DNA of 64,000 nucleotides, taken from Streptomyces sp. NBC_00236 (GTDB taxonomy: Bacteria > Actinomycetota > Actinomycetes > Streptomycetales > Streptomycetaceae). Both the position numbers and the translations under genes were made by a program. Position 1 is the stretch's first letter. Each line of letters starts with the position of its first letter. Shown here piece after piece: positions 43,239 to 52,506 of the stretch. The stretch is from positions 3,100,001 through 3,164,000 of the forward strand of contig NZ_CP108100.1 of assembly GCF_036195045.1 (NCBI RefSeq). Reading direction: 5' to 3'. Below the pieces are notes generated by a model. The model had not been told where the DNA came from, searched no databases, and saw only the letters and a program-made list of their open reading frames with translations.

Positions 43239-44405
43239 CTACGGGAGGTTGCGGGCCATGACGATGCGCTGGACCTGGTTCGTGCCCTCGTAGATCTGGG
43301 TGATCTTCGCGTCGCGCATCATCCGCTCCACCGGGTAGTCCCGCGTGTAGCCGTAGCCGCCGAGCAGCTGGACCGCGTCCGTGGTGATCTCCATCGCGAC
43401 GTCGGAGGCGAAGCACTTGGCCGCGGCGCCGAAGAACGTGAGGTCGGCGTCGAGGCGCTCGGACTTGGCGGCGGCCGAGTAGGTGAGCTGACGGGCCGCC
43501 TCCAGCTTCATGGCCATGTCGGCGAGCATGAACTGGACGCCCTGGAAGTCGCCGATCGGCTTGCCGAACTGCTTGCGCTCCTGGACGTAGCCCTTGGCGT
43601 AGTCGAGGGCGCCCTGGGCGACGCCGAGCGCCTGGGCCGCGATCGTGATGCGGGTGTGGTCCAGGGTCTTCATCGCGGTGGCGAAGCCGGTGCCCTCCTC
43701 GCCGATCATGCGGTCGGCGGGGATGCGGACGTTGTCGAAGTAGACCTCGCGGGTCGGGGAGCCCTTGATTCCGAGCTTCTTCTCCGGGGCGCCGAAGGAG
43801 ACACCCTCGTCCGACTTCTCGACGACGAAGGCCGAGATGCCCTTGGAGCGCTTGGTCGGGTCGGTGACCGCCATGACCGTGTAGTACTCGGAGACGCCCG
43901 CGTTGGTGATCCAGCGCTTCACGCCGTTGAGGACCCAGAAGTCGCCGTCGCGGACGGCCCTGGTCTTCATGCCGGCGGCGTCGGAGCCCGCGTCCGGCTC
44001 GGAGAGGGCGTACGAGAACATCGCGTCGCCCTTGGCGAGCGGGCCCAGGTACTTCTTCTTCAGGTCCTCGGAGCCGGAGAGGATCACCGGGAGCGAGCCG
44101 AGCTTGTTCACGGCGGGGATGAGGGAGGAGGAGACACAGGCGCGGGCCACCTCCTCGATCACGATGACCGTGGCGAGCGCGTCGGCGCCGGCGCCGCCGT
44201 ACTCCTCCGGGACGTGGACCGCGTGCAGGTCGGCGGCGGTGAGGGCGTCCAGCGCCTCCTGCGGGAAGCGGGCCTCCTCGTCGACCGCGGCCGCGAACGG
44301 GGCGATCTTCGCCTCGGCGAGCGCACGCACCGTCTCACGGAGCATGTCGTGCTCCTCGGCCGGACGGTACAGGTCGAAATCGGTCGAACCCGCCAAGACG
44401 CTCAC
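43239..44405 (-). CDS. Acyl-CoA dehydrogenase (FadE25-like)
   Basis: 388 residues, GTG 44405. Full FAD acyl-CoA dehydrogenase: FSYALSEPDAGSDAAGMKTRA (~128-148), WITNAGVSEYYTVMA, the LGIKGSPTREVYFDNVRIPADRM segment, and catalytic E373 in QIYEGTNQVQRIV. It introduces the alpha-beta double bond in fatty acyl-CoA. In M. tuberculosis the counterpart next to purE-purK is FadE25, also linked to envelope lipids; the same order is seen here. No separate Shine-Dalgarno; TAGCAT lies 8 nt from the GTG and a TAAC/GTTA operator-like repeat overlaps it. Confidence 0.94.
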   Translation of the reverse strand: MSVLAGSTDFDLYRPAEEHDMLRETVRALAEAKIAPFAAAVDEEARFPQEALDALTAADLHAVHVPEEYGGAGADALATVIVIEEVARACVSSSLIPAVNKLGSLPVILSGSEDLKKKYLGPLAKGDAMFSYALSEPDAGSDAAGMKTRAVRDGDFWVLNGVKRWITNAGVSEYYTVMAVTDPTKRSKGISAFVVEKSDEGVSFGAPEKKLGIKGSPTREVYFDNVRIPADRMIGEEGTGFATAMKTLDHTRITIAAQALGVAQGALDYAKGYVQERKQFGKPIGDFQGVQFMLADMAMKLEAARQLTYSAAAKSERLDADLTFFGAAAKCFASDVAMEITTDAVQLLGGYGYTRDYPVERMMRDAKITQIYEGTNQVQRIVMARNLP

Positions 44406-44413
44406 TCCCCATG

Positions 44414-44435
44414 ATGCTAACTACCGTTAAGTAAC
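44414..44435 (-). promoter_or_regulatory. Promoter/operator of the acyl-CoA dehydrogenase gene
   Basis: TAACtaccGTTA (44418-44429) continues into agTAAC (to 44435), an AT-rich island in GC-rich DNA. It overlaps the minus-strand -10-like TAGCAT (44414-44419). A TetR-type repressor binding here would block transcription. The similar TACCtgtcGGTA lies before the enoyl-CoA hydratase gene. Confidence 0.5.
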
Positions 44436-44570
44436 CCAATTTTAGGCGCCTTCCCCGGCACAGGCATACGTGCTGGGGCCGTGAGCTTCACGACAGCCGG
44501 AATGGGACGTTTCAAAGGCAGGACTATGCTCGTTCACCGCACGTCTGTCCGCATCTCACAGGAGCACTAC

Positions 44571-45914
44571 ATGGCCCTCAGGATCACTGTGATCGGCACC
44601 GGCTACCTCGGCGCCACCCACGCCGCGGCCATGGCGGAACTGGGCTTCGAGGTCCTGGGGCTCGACGTCGTGCCCGAGAAGATCGAGATGCTGTCCGCCG
44701 GCCGGGTCCCGATGTACGAGCCGGGGCTGGAAGAGATCCTGAAGAAGCACGTCGCCGGCATCGCGGGCTCCAGCGGGCGGCTGCGCTTCACCACCTCGTG
44801 GGAAGAGGTGGCGGAATTCGGCGATGTGCATTTCGTCTGCGTGAACACCCCGCAGAAGCACGGTGAGTACGCCTGCGACATGAGCTACGTGGACAGCGCA
44901 TTCGAATCGCTCGCACCCCATCTGACCAGGCCCGCCCTGGTCGTCGGCAAGTCCACCGTGCCGGTCGGCTCCGCGGCCCGGCTCGCGGCCCGGCTCGTCG
45001 AGCTCGCGCCCGTGGGCGAGGGGGCCGAGCTGGCCTGGAACCCGGAGTTCCTGCGCGAGGGCTTCGCCGTCAACGACACCCTGCACCCGGACCGGATCGT
45101 CGTCGGCGTGGAGAGCGAGCACGCCGAGAAGCTGCTGCGCGAGGTGTACGCCGGACCGGTCGCGGAGGGGTCCCCGTTCGTGGTGACGGACTTCCCGACC
45201 GCCGAGCTGGTGAAGACCTCCGCCAACTCCTTCCTCGCCACCAAGATCTCGTTCATCAACGCCATGGCGGAGGTCTGCGAGGCCGCCGACGGCGACGTCG
45301 TGAAGCTGGCCGAGGCGATCGGCCACGACGAGCGCATCGGGAAGAAGTTCCTGCGGGCCGGCATCGGCTTCGGCGGCGGCTGCCTCCCCAAGGACATCCG
45401 TGCCTTCATGGCACGCGCCGGTGAGCTGGGCGCCGACCAGGCCCTGACCTTCCTCCGCGAGGTCGACTCCATCAACATGCGCCGCCGCGGCCACATGGTG
45501 GAGCTGGCCCGGGAGGCCGTCGGCGGGGACTCGTTCCTCGGCAAGCGGGTCGCGGTGCTGGGCGCGACGTTCAAGCCGGACTCGGACGACGTACGCGACT
45601 CGCCGGCGCTGAACGTGGCCGGGCAGATCCACCTCCAGGGCGGCCAGGTCACGGTCTTCGACCCGAAGGGCATGGACAACGCCCGGCGGCTGTTCCCCAC
45701 CCTCGGCTACGCCGACACCGCCCTGGACGCCGTGCGCGGCGCGGATGTCGTGCTGCACCTCACCGAGTGGCGCGAGTTCCGGGAGCTGGACCCGGAGGCG
45801 CTGGGCGAGGCCGTCGGCCGCCGCATCATCCTGGACGGGCGCAACACCCTGGACCCGGCGGTGTGGCGCGGGGCCGGGTGGACGTACCGGGCGATGGGAC
45901 GGCCGAAGGCCTGA
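44571..45914 (+). CDS. UDP-glucose 6-dehydrogenase family protein
   Basis: 447 residues, ATG 44571 with GGAG seven bases upstream. The N-terminal Rossmann motif is VIGTGYLGATHAAAMAELGF. NTPQKHGEYACD and GKSTVPVGSAARLA follow, then the catalytic cysteine C271 in GFGGGCLPKD and the C-terminal LGATFKPDSDDVRDSPALNV. It oxidises UDP-glucose to UDP-glucuronate (two NAD+), supplying uronic acid to surface polymers; a GDP-mannose or UDP-N-acetyl-mannosamine dehydrogenase cannot be fully excluded by eye. It is divergent from the acyl-CoA dehydrogenase gene (165 bp between starts) and is followed by an 8-bp tandem repeat. Confidence 0.9.
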   Translation: MALRITVIGTGYLGATHAAAMAELGFEVLGLDVVPEKIEMLSAGRVPMYEPGLEEILKKHVAGIAGSSGRLRFTTSWEEVAEFGDVHFVCVNTPQKHGEYACDMSYVDSAFESLAPHLTRPALVVGKSTVPVGSAARLAARLVELAPVGEGAELAWNPEFLREGFAVNDTLHPDRIVVGVESEHAEKLLREVYAGPVAEGSPFVVTDFPTAELVKTSANSFLATKISFINAMAEVCEAADGDVVKLAEAIGHDERIGKKFLRAGIGFGGGCLPKDIRAFMARAGELGADQALTFLREVDSINMRRRGHMVELAREAVGGDSFLGKRVAVLGATFKPDSDDVRDSPALNVAGQIHLQGGQVTVFDPKGMDNARRLFPTLGYADTALDAVRGADVVLHLTEWREFRELDPEALGEAVGRRIILDGRNTLDPAVWRGAGWTYRAMGRPKA

Positions 45915-45940
45915 CCCGACCCGCACCCGCACCCCGTCTC

Positions 45941-45972
45941 CGCCTCTCCGCCTCTCCGCCTCTCCGCCTCTC
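45941..45972. repeat. 8-bp tandem repeat, four perfect copies
   Basis: cgcctctc occurs four times in a row, preceded by a partial copy. It lies 27 bp after the dehydrogenase stop and 36 bp before the VOC gene. Such repeats can change copy number by slippage. Confidence 0.9.
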
Positions 45973-46007
45973 AGCCGAGCGATCAGATCCGCCAAGGAGG
46001 AAACGTC

Positions 46008-46379
46008 ATGGCCATCGCCACACTGGGTGCCGTCGTCCTGGACTGTCCGGACCCGCTGGCCCTCGCCGGCTTCTACGCCGGGCTGCTGGGCGGAAAGGTC
46101 ACCGTGATGGAGGACAACGACGACAGGTGGGTCGACCTCACCGGCGACTTCGGCACCCCGCTCGCCTTCCAGGCCGCGCCCGGGTTCGTACCACCGCGGT
46201 GGCCCGGTGCGGACGGCTCGCAGCAGTCGCACCTCGACCTGAAGGTGGCGGATCTGGACGCGGCGGAGCGGGAGGCGCTGGCGCTGGGTGCGACGGTGCT
46301 CGACGCGGAGGACCGGCAGCGGACCTTCCGGGTGTACGCCGATCCGGCGGGGCACCCGTTCTGTCTCTGCGCCTGCTGA
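46008..46379 (+). CDS. VOC (glyoxalase/bleomycin-resistance superfamily) protein
   Basis: 123 residues, ATG 46008 with AAGGAGG, the strongest ribosome site in the window. The fold pattern is typical: TLGAVVLDCPDPLALAGFYAGLLGG (first beta-alpha unit), a central SHLDLKVADLDAAEREALALGA and a C-terminal RVYADPAGHPFCLC. Members bind metal or small molecules, including detoxification substrates and bleomycin-like drugs; function here is unassigned. It is convergent with the dipeptidase gene, 19 nt between stops. Short but normal for one-domain-pair members. Confidence 0.88.
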   Translation: MAIATLGAVVLDCPDPLALAGFYAGLLGGKVTVMEDNDDRWVDLTGDFGTPLAFQAAPGFVPPRWPGADGSQQSHLDLKVADLDAAEREALALGATVLDAEDRQRTFRVYADPAGHPFCLCAC

Positions 46380-46398
46380 ACACGCGCGCCCCGGTGGC

Positions 46399-47595
46399 TC
46401 AGGCCGCCGGGGCGTCCAGCTGCTCGATCGTGGCGTGGGACGGGCCGCGGCGGGTGCGCAGATCGCGGGCCACGTCCTCGGCCGCGCGCAGTACCCGTAC
46501 GGCGTTCTGCCAGGTGAGCTTGGCGAGGTCGGGGGCGGACCAGCCGCGGCCCAGGAGCTCCGCGATCAGGTTCGGGTAGCCCGAGACGTCTTCGAGGCCC
46601 TGCGGGAGGAACGCGGTGCCGTCGTAGTCGCCGCCGATGCCGATGTGGTCGATCCCGGCGACCTCGCGCATGTGGTCGAGATGGTCGGCGATCGTCGCCA
46701 CGGTGGCCATCGGGCGCGGGTTCGCCGCCTCGAACGCGGCGTGGACCTTCATCCCGCGCTCGGTGGTGTCCAGGTGGTGCAGCCCCTGGGCGCGCATGTT
46801 CTCGTCGGCGGACTTCGTCCAGGCGACGGCCTCCGGCAGCACGAACTTCGGTACGAAGGTCGCCATGGCGATGCCCCCGTTGGCCGGGAGCTGTGCGAGG
46901 ACGTCGTCGGGGATGTTGCGCGGGTGGTCGCAGATCGCCCGCGCCGAGGAGTGCGAGAAGATCACCGGCGCGGTCGAGGTGGCGAGCGCGTCACGCATGG
47001 TCGTCGCCGCGACGTGCGAGAGGTCCACCAGCATGCCGGTGCGGTTCATCTCCCGTACGACCTCGTGGCCGAAGGGCGAGAGGCCGCCGACGCCCGGGGC
47101 GTCCGTCGCCGAGTCCGCCCAGGCGATGTTGTCGTTGTGGGTCAGCGTCATGTAGCGGACGCCGAGGGTGTGCAGGGCGCGCAGGGTGCCCAGCGAGTTG
47201 TGGATGGAGTGGCCGCCCTCGGCCCCCATCAGGGACGCGATGCGGCCCTCGGAGCGGGCCGTCTCCATGTCGTCGGCCGTCAGGGCGCGGCGCAGGTCGG
47301 CGGGGTGGCGCTCCAGCAGTTCGGCGACGGCGTCGATCTGTTCCAGGGTGGCGCTCACCGCGTCGTCGCCCGCCATGTCGGACCGTACGTACACGGACCA
47401 GAACTGGGCTCCGACTCCCCCGGCGCGCAGCCGGGGGATGTCGGTGTGCAGGTGGGCCGACTGGTCGGTGGCGATGTCGCGGGCGTCCAGGTCGTAGCCG
47501 ACCTGTTCGCGCAGCGCCCACGGGAGGTCGTTGTGGCCGTCGACGACGGGGTACTCGGCGAGGAGTTCCCGGGCCAGGTCCAGTCGGTCCGTCAT
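46399..47595 (-). CDS. Membrane dipeptidase family (peptidase M19) protein
   Basis: 398 residues, ATG 47595 with AGGA upstream, 5 nt after the purE stop, so it is probably co-transcribed with purK-purE. Renal-dipeptidase signatures: [12 protein letters not shown] (first zinc His and Asp), MGAEGGHSI (bridging Glu), LVDLSHVA and [15 protein letters not shown] (further His ligands), and [14 protein letters not shown]. It cleaves dipeptides, possibly D-amino-acid containing ones, using two zinc ions. No signal peptide is seen, so it is cytosolic. The link to purine genes is positional only. Confidence 0.92.
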   Translation of the reverse strand: MTDRLDLARELLAEYPVVDGHNDLPWALREQVGYDLDARDIATDQSAHLHTDIPRLRAGGVGAQFWSVYVRSDMAGDDAVSATLEQIDAVAELLERHPADLRRALTADDMETARSEGRIASLMGAEGGHSIHNSLGTLRALHTLGVRYMTLTHNDNIAWADSATDAPGVGGLSPFGHEVVREMNRTGMLVDLSHVAATTMRDALATSTAPVIFSHSSARAICDHPRNIPDDVLAQLPANGGIAMATFVPKFVLPEAVAWTKSADENMRAQGLHHLDTTERGMKVHAAFEAANPRPMATVATIADHLDHMREVAGIDHIGIGGDYDGTAFLPQGLEDVSGYPNLIAELLGRGWSAPDLAKLTWQNAVRVLRAAEDVARDLRTRRGPSHATIEQLDAPAA

Positions 47596-47600
47596 GGTTC

Positions 47601-48137
47601 CTACTTCCCGAAGCCGAAGGAGTCGGGGCTCTGGACCTTGCTCCGCAGGCGCTTGCCCTTCTCGGTGGCCTGGTCGTTGAGGTCCTGCAGGAACTCGGTC
47701 ATGCGGGTCTGCAGCTCGCTGTCGTGGGCGGCGAGGATGCGGACGGCCAGCAGGCCCGCGTTGCGTGCGCCCGCGATGGAGACGGTGGCGACCGGAATGC
47801 CGGCGGGCATCTGCACGATGGACATGAGGCTGTCCATGCCATCCAGGTACTTCAGCGGGACCGGCACACCGATGACGGGCAGCGGCGTGACGGAGGCGAG
47901 CATGCCGGGCAGGTGGGCGGCGCCGCCCGCACCCGCGATGATCGCCTTGAGGCCCCGGCCCGCGGCGTTCTCGCCGTACGCGATCATCTCGCGCGGCATG
48001 CGGTGGGCGGAGACGACGTCGACCTCGTAGGGGATCTCGAACTCGTCGAGGGCCTTGGCCGCCGCTTCCATGACGGGCCAGTCGGAGTCCGAGCCCATGA
48101 CGATGCCGACGACGGGAGCGGAACCTTGTGCGGTCAT
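47601..48137 (-). CDS. purE: N5-carboxyaminoimidazole ribonucleotide mutase
   Basis: 178 residues, ATG 48137 overlapping the purK stop by four bases (ATGA). Class I Pur[21 protein letters not shown] with the Ser/Asp substrate loop, VVSAHRMP with the catalytic-type His, and [11 protein letters not shown]. It moves the carboxylate from N5 to C4 in de novo purine synthesis, after PurK. It is a cytosolic octamer in known cases. The coupling with purK keeps the two products in proportion and is standard in actinobacteria. The same purK-purE order follows fadE25 in M. tuberculosis. Confidence 0.97.
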   Translation of the reverse strand: MTAQGSAPVVGIVMGSDSDWPVMEAAAKALDEFEIPYEVDVVSAHRMPREMIAYGENAAGRGLKAIIAGAGGAAHLPGMLASVTPLPVIGVPVPLKYLDGMDSLMSIVQMPAGIPVATVSIAGARNAGLLAVRILAAHDSELQTRMTEFLQDLNDQATEKGKRLRSKVQSPDSFGFGK

Positions 48138-49273
48138 TCGGTGATCGTTCCTCGCAGGTAGTCGGCCGCGTGCCGGGCGCGCTCGCGCACGTCCGCCAGA
48201 TCATCGCCGTAGGTGTTGACGTGGCCGACCTTGCGGCCGGGCTTCACGTCCTTGCCGTACATGTGGATCTTGAGCTGCGGGTCGCGGGCCATGCAGTGCA
48301 GGTACGCCTGGTACATGTCCGGGAAGTCGCCGCCCAGCACGTTGGACATGACCGTCCAGGTGGCGCGGGGGCGCGGGTCGCCGAGCGGGAGGTCCAGGAC
48401 CGCCCGGACGTGGTTGGCGAACTGCGAGGTGATCGCGCCGTCCTGCGTCCAGTGCCCGGAGTTGTGCGGGCGCATCGCCAGTTCGTTGACGAGGATCTGT
48501 CCGTCGCGGGTCTCGAAGAGCTCGACGGCGAGGTGGCCGACGACACCGAGCTCGGCGGCGATCCGGAGGGCGAGCTGCTGGGCCTCTCCGGCGAGCCGCT
48601 CGTCCAGCTCGGGGGCCGGGGCGATGACCGTGTCGCAGACGCCGTCGACCTGGATCGACTCGACGACCGGGTAGGCGACGGCCTGGCCGTGCGGTGAGCG
48701 GACGATGTTGGCCGCCAGCTCCCGTACGAAGTCGACCTTCTCCTCGGCCAGGACCGGGACGCCGGCCCGGAAGGGGTCGGCCGCGTCCGCCTCGGAGCGG
48801 ACCACCCAGACGCCCTTGCCGTCGTAACCGCCGCGCACCGTCTTGAGGATGACGGGGAAGCCTCCGACCTCCTCGGCGAAGGCCGCGGCGTCGGCCGGGT
48901 CCGTCACGATGCGGTGGCGGGGGCAGGGCGCGCCGATCTCGGTGAGCTTCGCGCGCATCACCCCCTTGTCCTGGGCGTGCACCAGCGCGTCGGGGCCGGG
49001 GCGCACGGGGATGCCGTCCGCCTCCAGGGCCCGTAGGTGCTCGGTGGGCACGTGCTCGTGATCGAAGGTGATCACGTCACAGCCGCGCGCGAAGGCACGC
49101 AGCGTGTCCAGGTCGCGATAGTCGCCGACGACGACCTCGCTGACCACCTGGGCCGCCGAGTCCTGAGCGGTGTCACTGAGGAGCTTGAACTTGATGCCGA
49201 GGGGGATGCCCGCCTCGTGGGTCATACGGGCGAGCTGACCGCCACCGACCATGCCGACTACCGGGAACGTCAC
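48134..49273 (-). CDS. purK: 5-(carboxyamino)imidazole ribonucleotide synthase
   Basis: 379 residues from GTG 49273 ([17 protein letters not shown]). AGGGTA on the plus strand (TACCCT on the coding strand) ends 6 nt before it, so the mRNA is probably leaderless; the adjacent GGAGGA has no spacing and is not a useful ribosome site. The ATP-grasp domain has [26 protein letters not shown] and [15 protein letters not shown]. It uses ATP and bicarbonate to carboxylate aminoimidazole ribonucleotide. Its stop overlaps purE. Divergent from the GtrA gene, 148 bp between starts. Confidence 0.96.
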   Translation of the reverse strand: MTFPVVGMVGGGQLARMTHEAGIPLGIKFKLLSDTAQDSAAQVVSEVVVGDYRDLDTLRAFARGCDVITFDHEHVPTEHLRALEADGIPVRPGPDALVHAQDKGVMRAKLTEIGAPCPRHRIVTDPADAAAFAEEVGGFPVILKTVRGGYDGKGVWVVRSEADAADPFRAGVPVLAEEKVDFVRELAANIVRSPHGQAVAYPVVESIQVDGVCDTVIAPAPELDERLAGEAQQLALRIAAELGVVGHLAVELFETRDGQILVNELAMRPHNSGHWTQDGAITSQFANHVRAVLDLPLGDPRPRATWTVMSNVLGGDFPDMYQAYLHCMARDPQLKIHMYGKDVKPGRKVGHVNTYGDDLADVRERARHAADYLRGTITE

Positions 49274-49279
49274 TCCTCC

Positions 49280-49285
49280 AGGGTA
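49280..49285 (-). promoter_or_regulatory. purK -10 element (leaderless)
   Basis: TACCCT on the minus strand, 6 nt before the GTG at 49273. On the other side of the same gap, TAGCAT (49418-49423) overlaps the GtrA ATG and lies 7 nt before an in-frame TTG at 49431. Confidence 0.5.
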
Positions 49286-49421
49286 TCCGCACCCTCCGGG
49301 AGCACCGGACGATGCCCCCGGGCGGCGGCCTGCGGCCGGGCCGGGGAGGAGGCTCCGGGTGTCACGGCCCTGCCACACCTGTCCCCGCACTCACAGGCAG
49401 CCGACGGGCCGCCTGGTTAGC

Positions 49422-50123
49422 ATGGCTGGGTTGACGGAACCTGAAGCCGAACCGACAGACGGGCTGAGCGATCACATGAGCGAACGGGGCGCACTGCGGG
49501 CCCGGCTGGATCTGCTGGCCCGGGAGGTCGCCAAGTTCGGCGTGGTCGGCGCGGTCGGCCTGGTCGTCAATATCGGCGTATCGAACCTGCTGTGGCGCTC
49601 CACGGACATTCCCACGGTGCGGGCCGGCCTGATGGCGACGTTCGTCGCCATCCTCTGCAACTACGTCGGCTTCCGCTACTGGACGTACCGGGACCGCGAC
49701 AAGAGCGGCCGGACCCGCGAGCTGACGCTGTTCCTGCTGTTCAGCGCGGTGGGTGCGGTCATCGAGACGGGTGTGCTGTACGCGGCGACGTACGGGTTCG
49801 GCTGGAACACCCCGGTGCAGAGCAACGTCTTCAAGATCCTCGGCATCGGCATCGCGACGATGTTCCGCTTCTGGTCCTACCGGACGTGGGTCTTCAGGGC
49901 GCTGCCTGACAAAGACGTGGTCGTGACTGACGCGGGCGTTCAGGACGTGGGTGTGGCGGACGTGGTCGTGCAGGACGCGGGCGTGGCTGACGTGGTCGTG
50001 CAGGATGCGGGCGTGGGCGTGGAGGATGCCGCCGCGCGGCCGGGACAGGCCGTTTCCGTACCGGCACCGGCGCCCGCGCCGGCCGCGACCGTGCGGGTCG
50101 AGGCGGACTCCGCCCGGCGGTAG
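49422..50123 (+). CDS. GtrA family membrane protein with repetitive acidic tail
   Basis: 233 residues from ATG 49422 (MAGLTEPEAEP); an in-frame TTG at 49431 fits a leaderless start and ATG 49476 is a further option. The GtrA domain (~28-155) has four spans: VAKFGVVGAVGLVVNIGVSN, LMATFVAILCNYVGFRYWTY, ELTLFLLFSAVGAVIETGVL and FKILGIGIATMFRFWSYRTW. GtrA proteins help move polyprenyl-linked sugars or act with glycosyltransferases. A ~65-residue tail built of VVVQDAGVAD-like units follows (DNA repeats 49918-50030), then an Ala/Pro end. The domain matches Rv3277 beside purK in M. tuberculosis; the tail is extra. Confidence 0.88.
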   Translation: MAGLTEPEAEPTDGLSDHMSERGALRARLDLLAREVAKFGVVGAVGLVVNIGVSNLLWRSTDIPTVRAGLMATFVAILCNYVGFRYWTYRDRDKSGRTRELTLFLLFSAVGAVIETGVLYAATYGFGWNTPVQSNVFKILGIGIATMFRFWSYRTWVFRALPDKDVVVTDAGVQDVGVADVVVQDAGVADVVVQDAGVGVEDAAARPGQAVSVPAPAPAPAATVRVEADSARR

Positions 50124-50127
50124 CCGG

Positions 50128-51393
50128 TCATCGCACCGGGCGTTCCGGTTCGTCCCTGTCCAGGGCCACCTGGCTGAGGAAGAGCGCGAAGACCGGGGGC
50201 TGCTGCTGGAGCAGTTCCAGACGGCCGCCGTCCGCTTCCGCGAGGTCGCGGGCCACCGCGAGGCCGATGCCCGTGGAGTTGCGCCCGCTGATGGTCCGCT
50301 CGAAGATCCGGGCTCCCAGGTCGACCGGGACGCCCGGGCCCTCGTCCGTGACCTCGATGACCGCCTGGTTGCCGGTGACCCGGGTCCGCAGTGCGACCGT
50401 GCCGCCGCCGTGCATGAGTGAGTTCTCGATCAGCGCGGCGAGCACCTGGGCGACCGCGCCCGGTGTGCCGACGGCCCGCAGCCCCTTCTTGCCGGAGCGG
50501 ACCACGGCCCGGCCCTCGCTGCGGTAGGCCGGGCGCCACTCCTCGATCTGCTGCTTGACGATCTCGTCGAGGTCGAAGACGACGGCGGAGCCGGTCCGCG
50601 GGTCCCGGGCGTTGGTCAGCAGGCGCTGGACCACGTCCGTGAGCCGCTCGACCTGGGTGAGGGCGATGTTCGCCTCCTCCTTCACCGTCGCGATGTCGTC
50701 CGTGACGGAGATCTCCTCGATCCGCATGGAGAGCGCGGTCAGCGGTGTGCGGAGCTGGTGGGAGGCGTCGGCGGCGAGCCGGCGCTCGGCGGTGAGCATC
50801 CGGGCGATGCGTTCCGCGGAGGAGTCCAGGACGTCGGCGACGCGGTCCAGCTCCGGCACCCCGTACCGCTTGTGGCGCGGGCGCGGGTCGCCCGATCCCA
50901 GGCGTTCCGCGGTCTCGGCGAGGTCGGTGAGCGGCGAGGTCAGCTTGTTGGCCTGGCGTACGGCCAGGAGCACGGCGGAGACGATGGCCAGCAGCGCCAC
51001 CGCGCCGATGATCATCAGGGTGCGGCCGACCTCGCGGGTGACGGAGGAGCGGGACTCCTCGACGGTGACCCTCTCACCGTGCTCGCCCTCCTCCGTGGCG
51101 CTGATCACGCTGCCGCTGGGGCGGTCACCGACCTCGATGGGGGCGCGGCCGGGCATCTTGACCAGGGCGTAGCGCGTGTCGTCGATCTGTTCGGCCAGGA
51201 CGCCGGGGTTGATCCGCTCGGCGCCCAGCAGTCGGCTCTCGATCACGCTGATCAGCCGCAGCGCCTCGGAGTCGACGCTCTCCTGGGCGCTGCTGCTGAT
51301 GGTGCGGGTCTCGACGATGACGAGGGAGACGCCGAAGACGGCGATCACCACGAGCACCACGGCGAGGGTGGAGTTGATCAGTCGTCGGCGCAT
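50128..51393 (-). CDS. Two-component sensor histidine kinase
   Basis: 421 residues, ATG 51393. Two membrane spans (~8-28 and ~127-147) flank a ~95-residue extracellular sensor. A HAMP linker (~148-200) precedes the phosphoacceptor H212 in ASHQLRTPL, the N box LAALIENSLMHGG, the G1 box VTDEGPGVPVDL and G2 TGIGLAVARDLAEADGGRL. It autophosphorylates and signals to the response regulator gene immediately upstream (15 nt gap, same strand). The stimulus is unknown. The extracellular part is acidic and short. I do not assign it to a named Streptomyces system. Confidence 0.94.
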   Translation of the reverse strand: MRRRLINSTLAVVLVVIAVFGVSLVIVETRTISSSAQESVDSEALRLISVIESRLLGAERINPGVLAEQIDDTRYALVKMPGRAPIEVGDRPSGSVISATEEGEHGERVTVEESRSSVTREVGRTLMIIGAVALLAIVSAVLLAVRQANKLTSPLTDLAETAERLGSGDPRPRHKRYGVPELDRVADVLDSSAERIARMLTAERRLAADASHQLRTPLTALSMRIEEISVTDDIATVKEEANIALTQVERLTDVVQRLLTNARDPRTGSAVVFDLDEIVKQQIEEWRPAYRSEGRAVVRSGKKGLRAVGTPGAVAQVLAALIENSLMHGGGTVALRTRVTGNQAVIEVTDEGPGVPVDLGARIFERTISGRNSTGIGLAVARDLAEADGGRLELLQQQPPVFALFLSQVALDRDEPERPVR

Positions 51394-51408
51394 GACTGCT
51401 TCTGTACG

Positions 51409-52086
<678 letters not shown>

Positions 52087-52092
52087 GGAGTG

Positions 52093-52098
52093 ATGGTA
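52093..52098 (-). promoter_or_regulatory. Response regulator -10 element (leaderless)
   Basis: TACCAT on the minus strand, 6 nt before the ATG at 52086. Confidence 0.45.
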
Positions 52099-52248
52099 GT
52101 CCGCGCGGACGACGGGGCGTGAGGTGATCCGGAAGCCCTGCGGGTCTGCGACCCGTTCGCGCCTGGACCTTCGAATATGGGAGTGTGGTTGCACCTGGAC
52201 CTGTGATCCATCTCTCAAGTCCTTCCATATGCCGCTCAGTCGTGTCGT

Positions 52249-52320
52249 ATGGTGTTTCAACGCCTGTTGCACTACTCAAGGACCTTTGGGCAGCTATGAG
52301 CGCTCGAGGGTCCTTTTGCA
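52249..52320 (+). promoter_or_regulatory. Short leader ORF and terminator-like hairpin upstream of the peptide transporter
   Basis: ATG 52249 to TGA 52299 encodes 16 residues (MVFQRLLHYSRTFGQL). AAGGACC (52278-52284), inside the ORF, is complementary to GGTCCTT (52309-52315), which is followed by ttg; the loop holds the palindrome GAGCGCTC. The layout, with one hairpin arm in the coding part and the other after the stop, resembles an attenuator. The remaining 52087-52506 region shows no gene and may hold response-regulator sites. Confidence 0.35.
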
Positions 52321-52506
52321 TGTGCGGGGCTGGTACCCGCCAGTCCGGAATTTCAGTGAATGACCTGTGGGCCGGGCCCGTACGCCGAAGAAGGCGCTCC
52401 GGGCGTGGATCCCGACGCGGTGGGCGTACCCGTGTCGGTGCCGGCCTCCCCCCACCGGGCGCGTACGGCTTACGAGCGACGCGTCCCGAGCAAGCAAGGA
52501 TCGATC

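Noticed and set aside
52278-52320. T-box or other known riboswitch before the peptide transporter
   Set aside because: No T-box bulge sequence, AGTA motif or specifier region was found; only a hairpin and short ORF remain.
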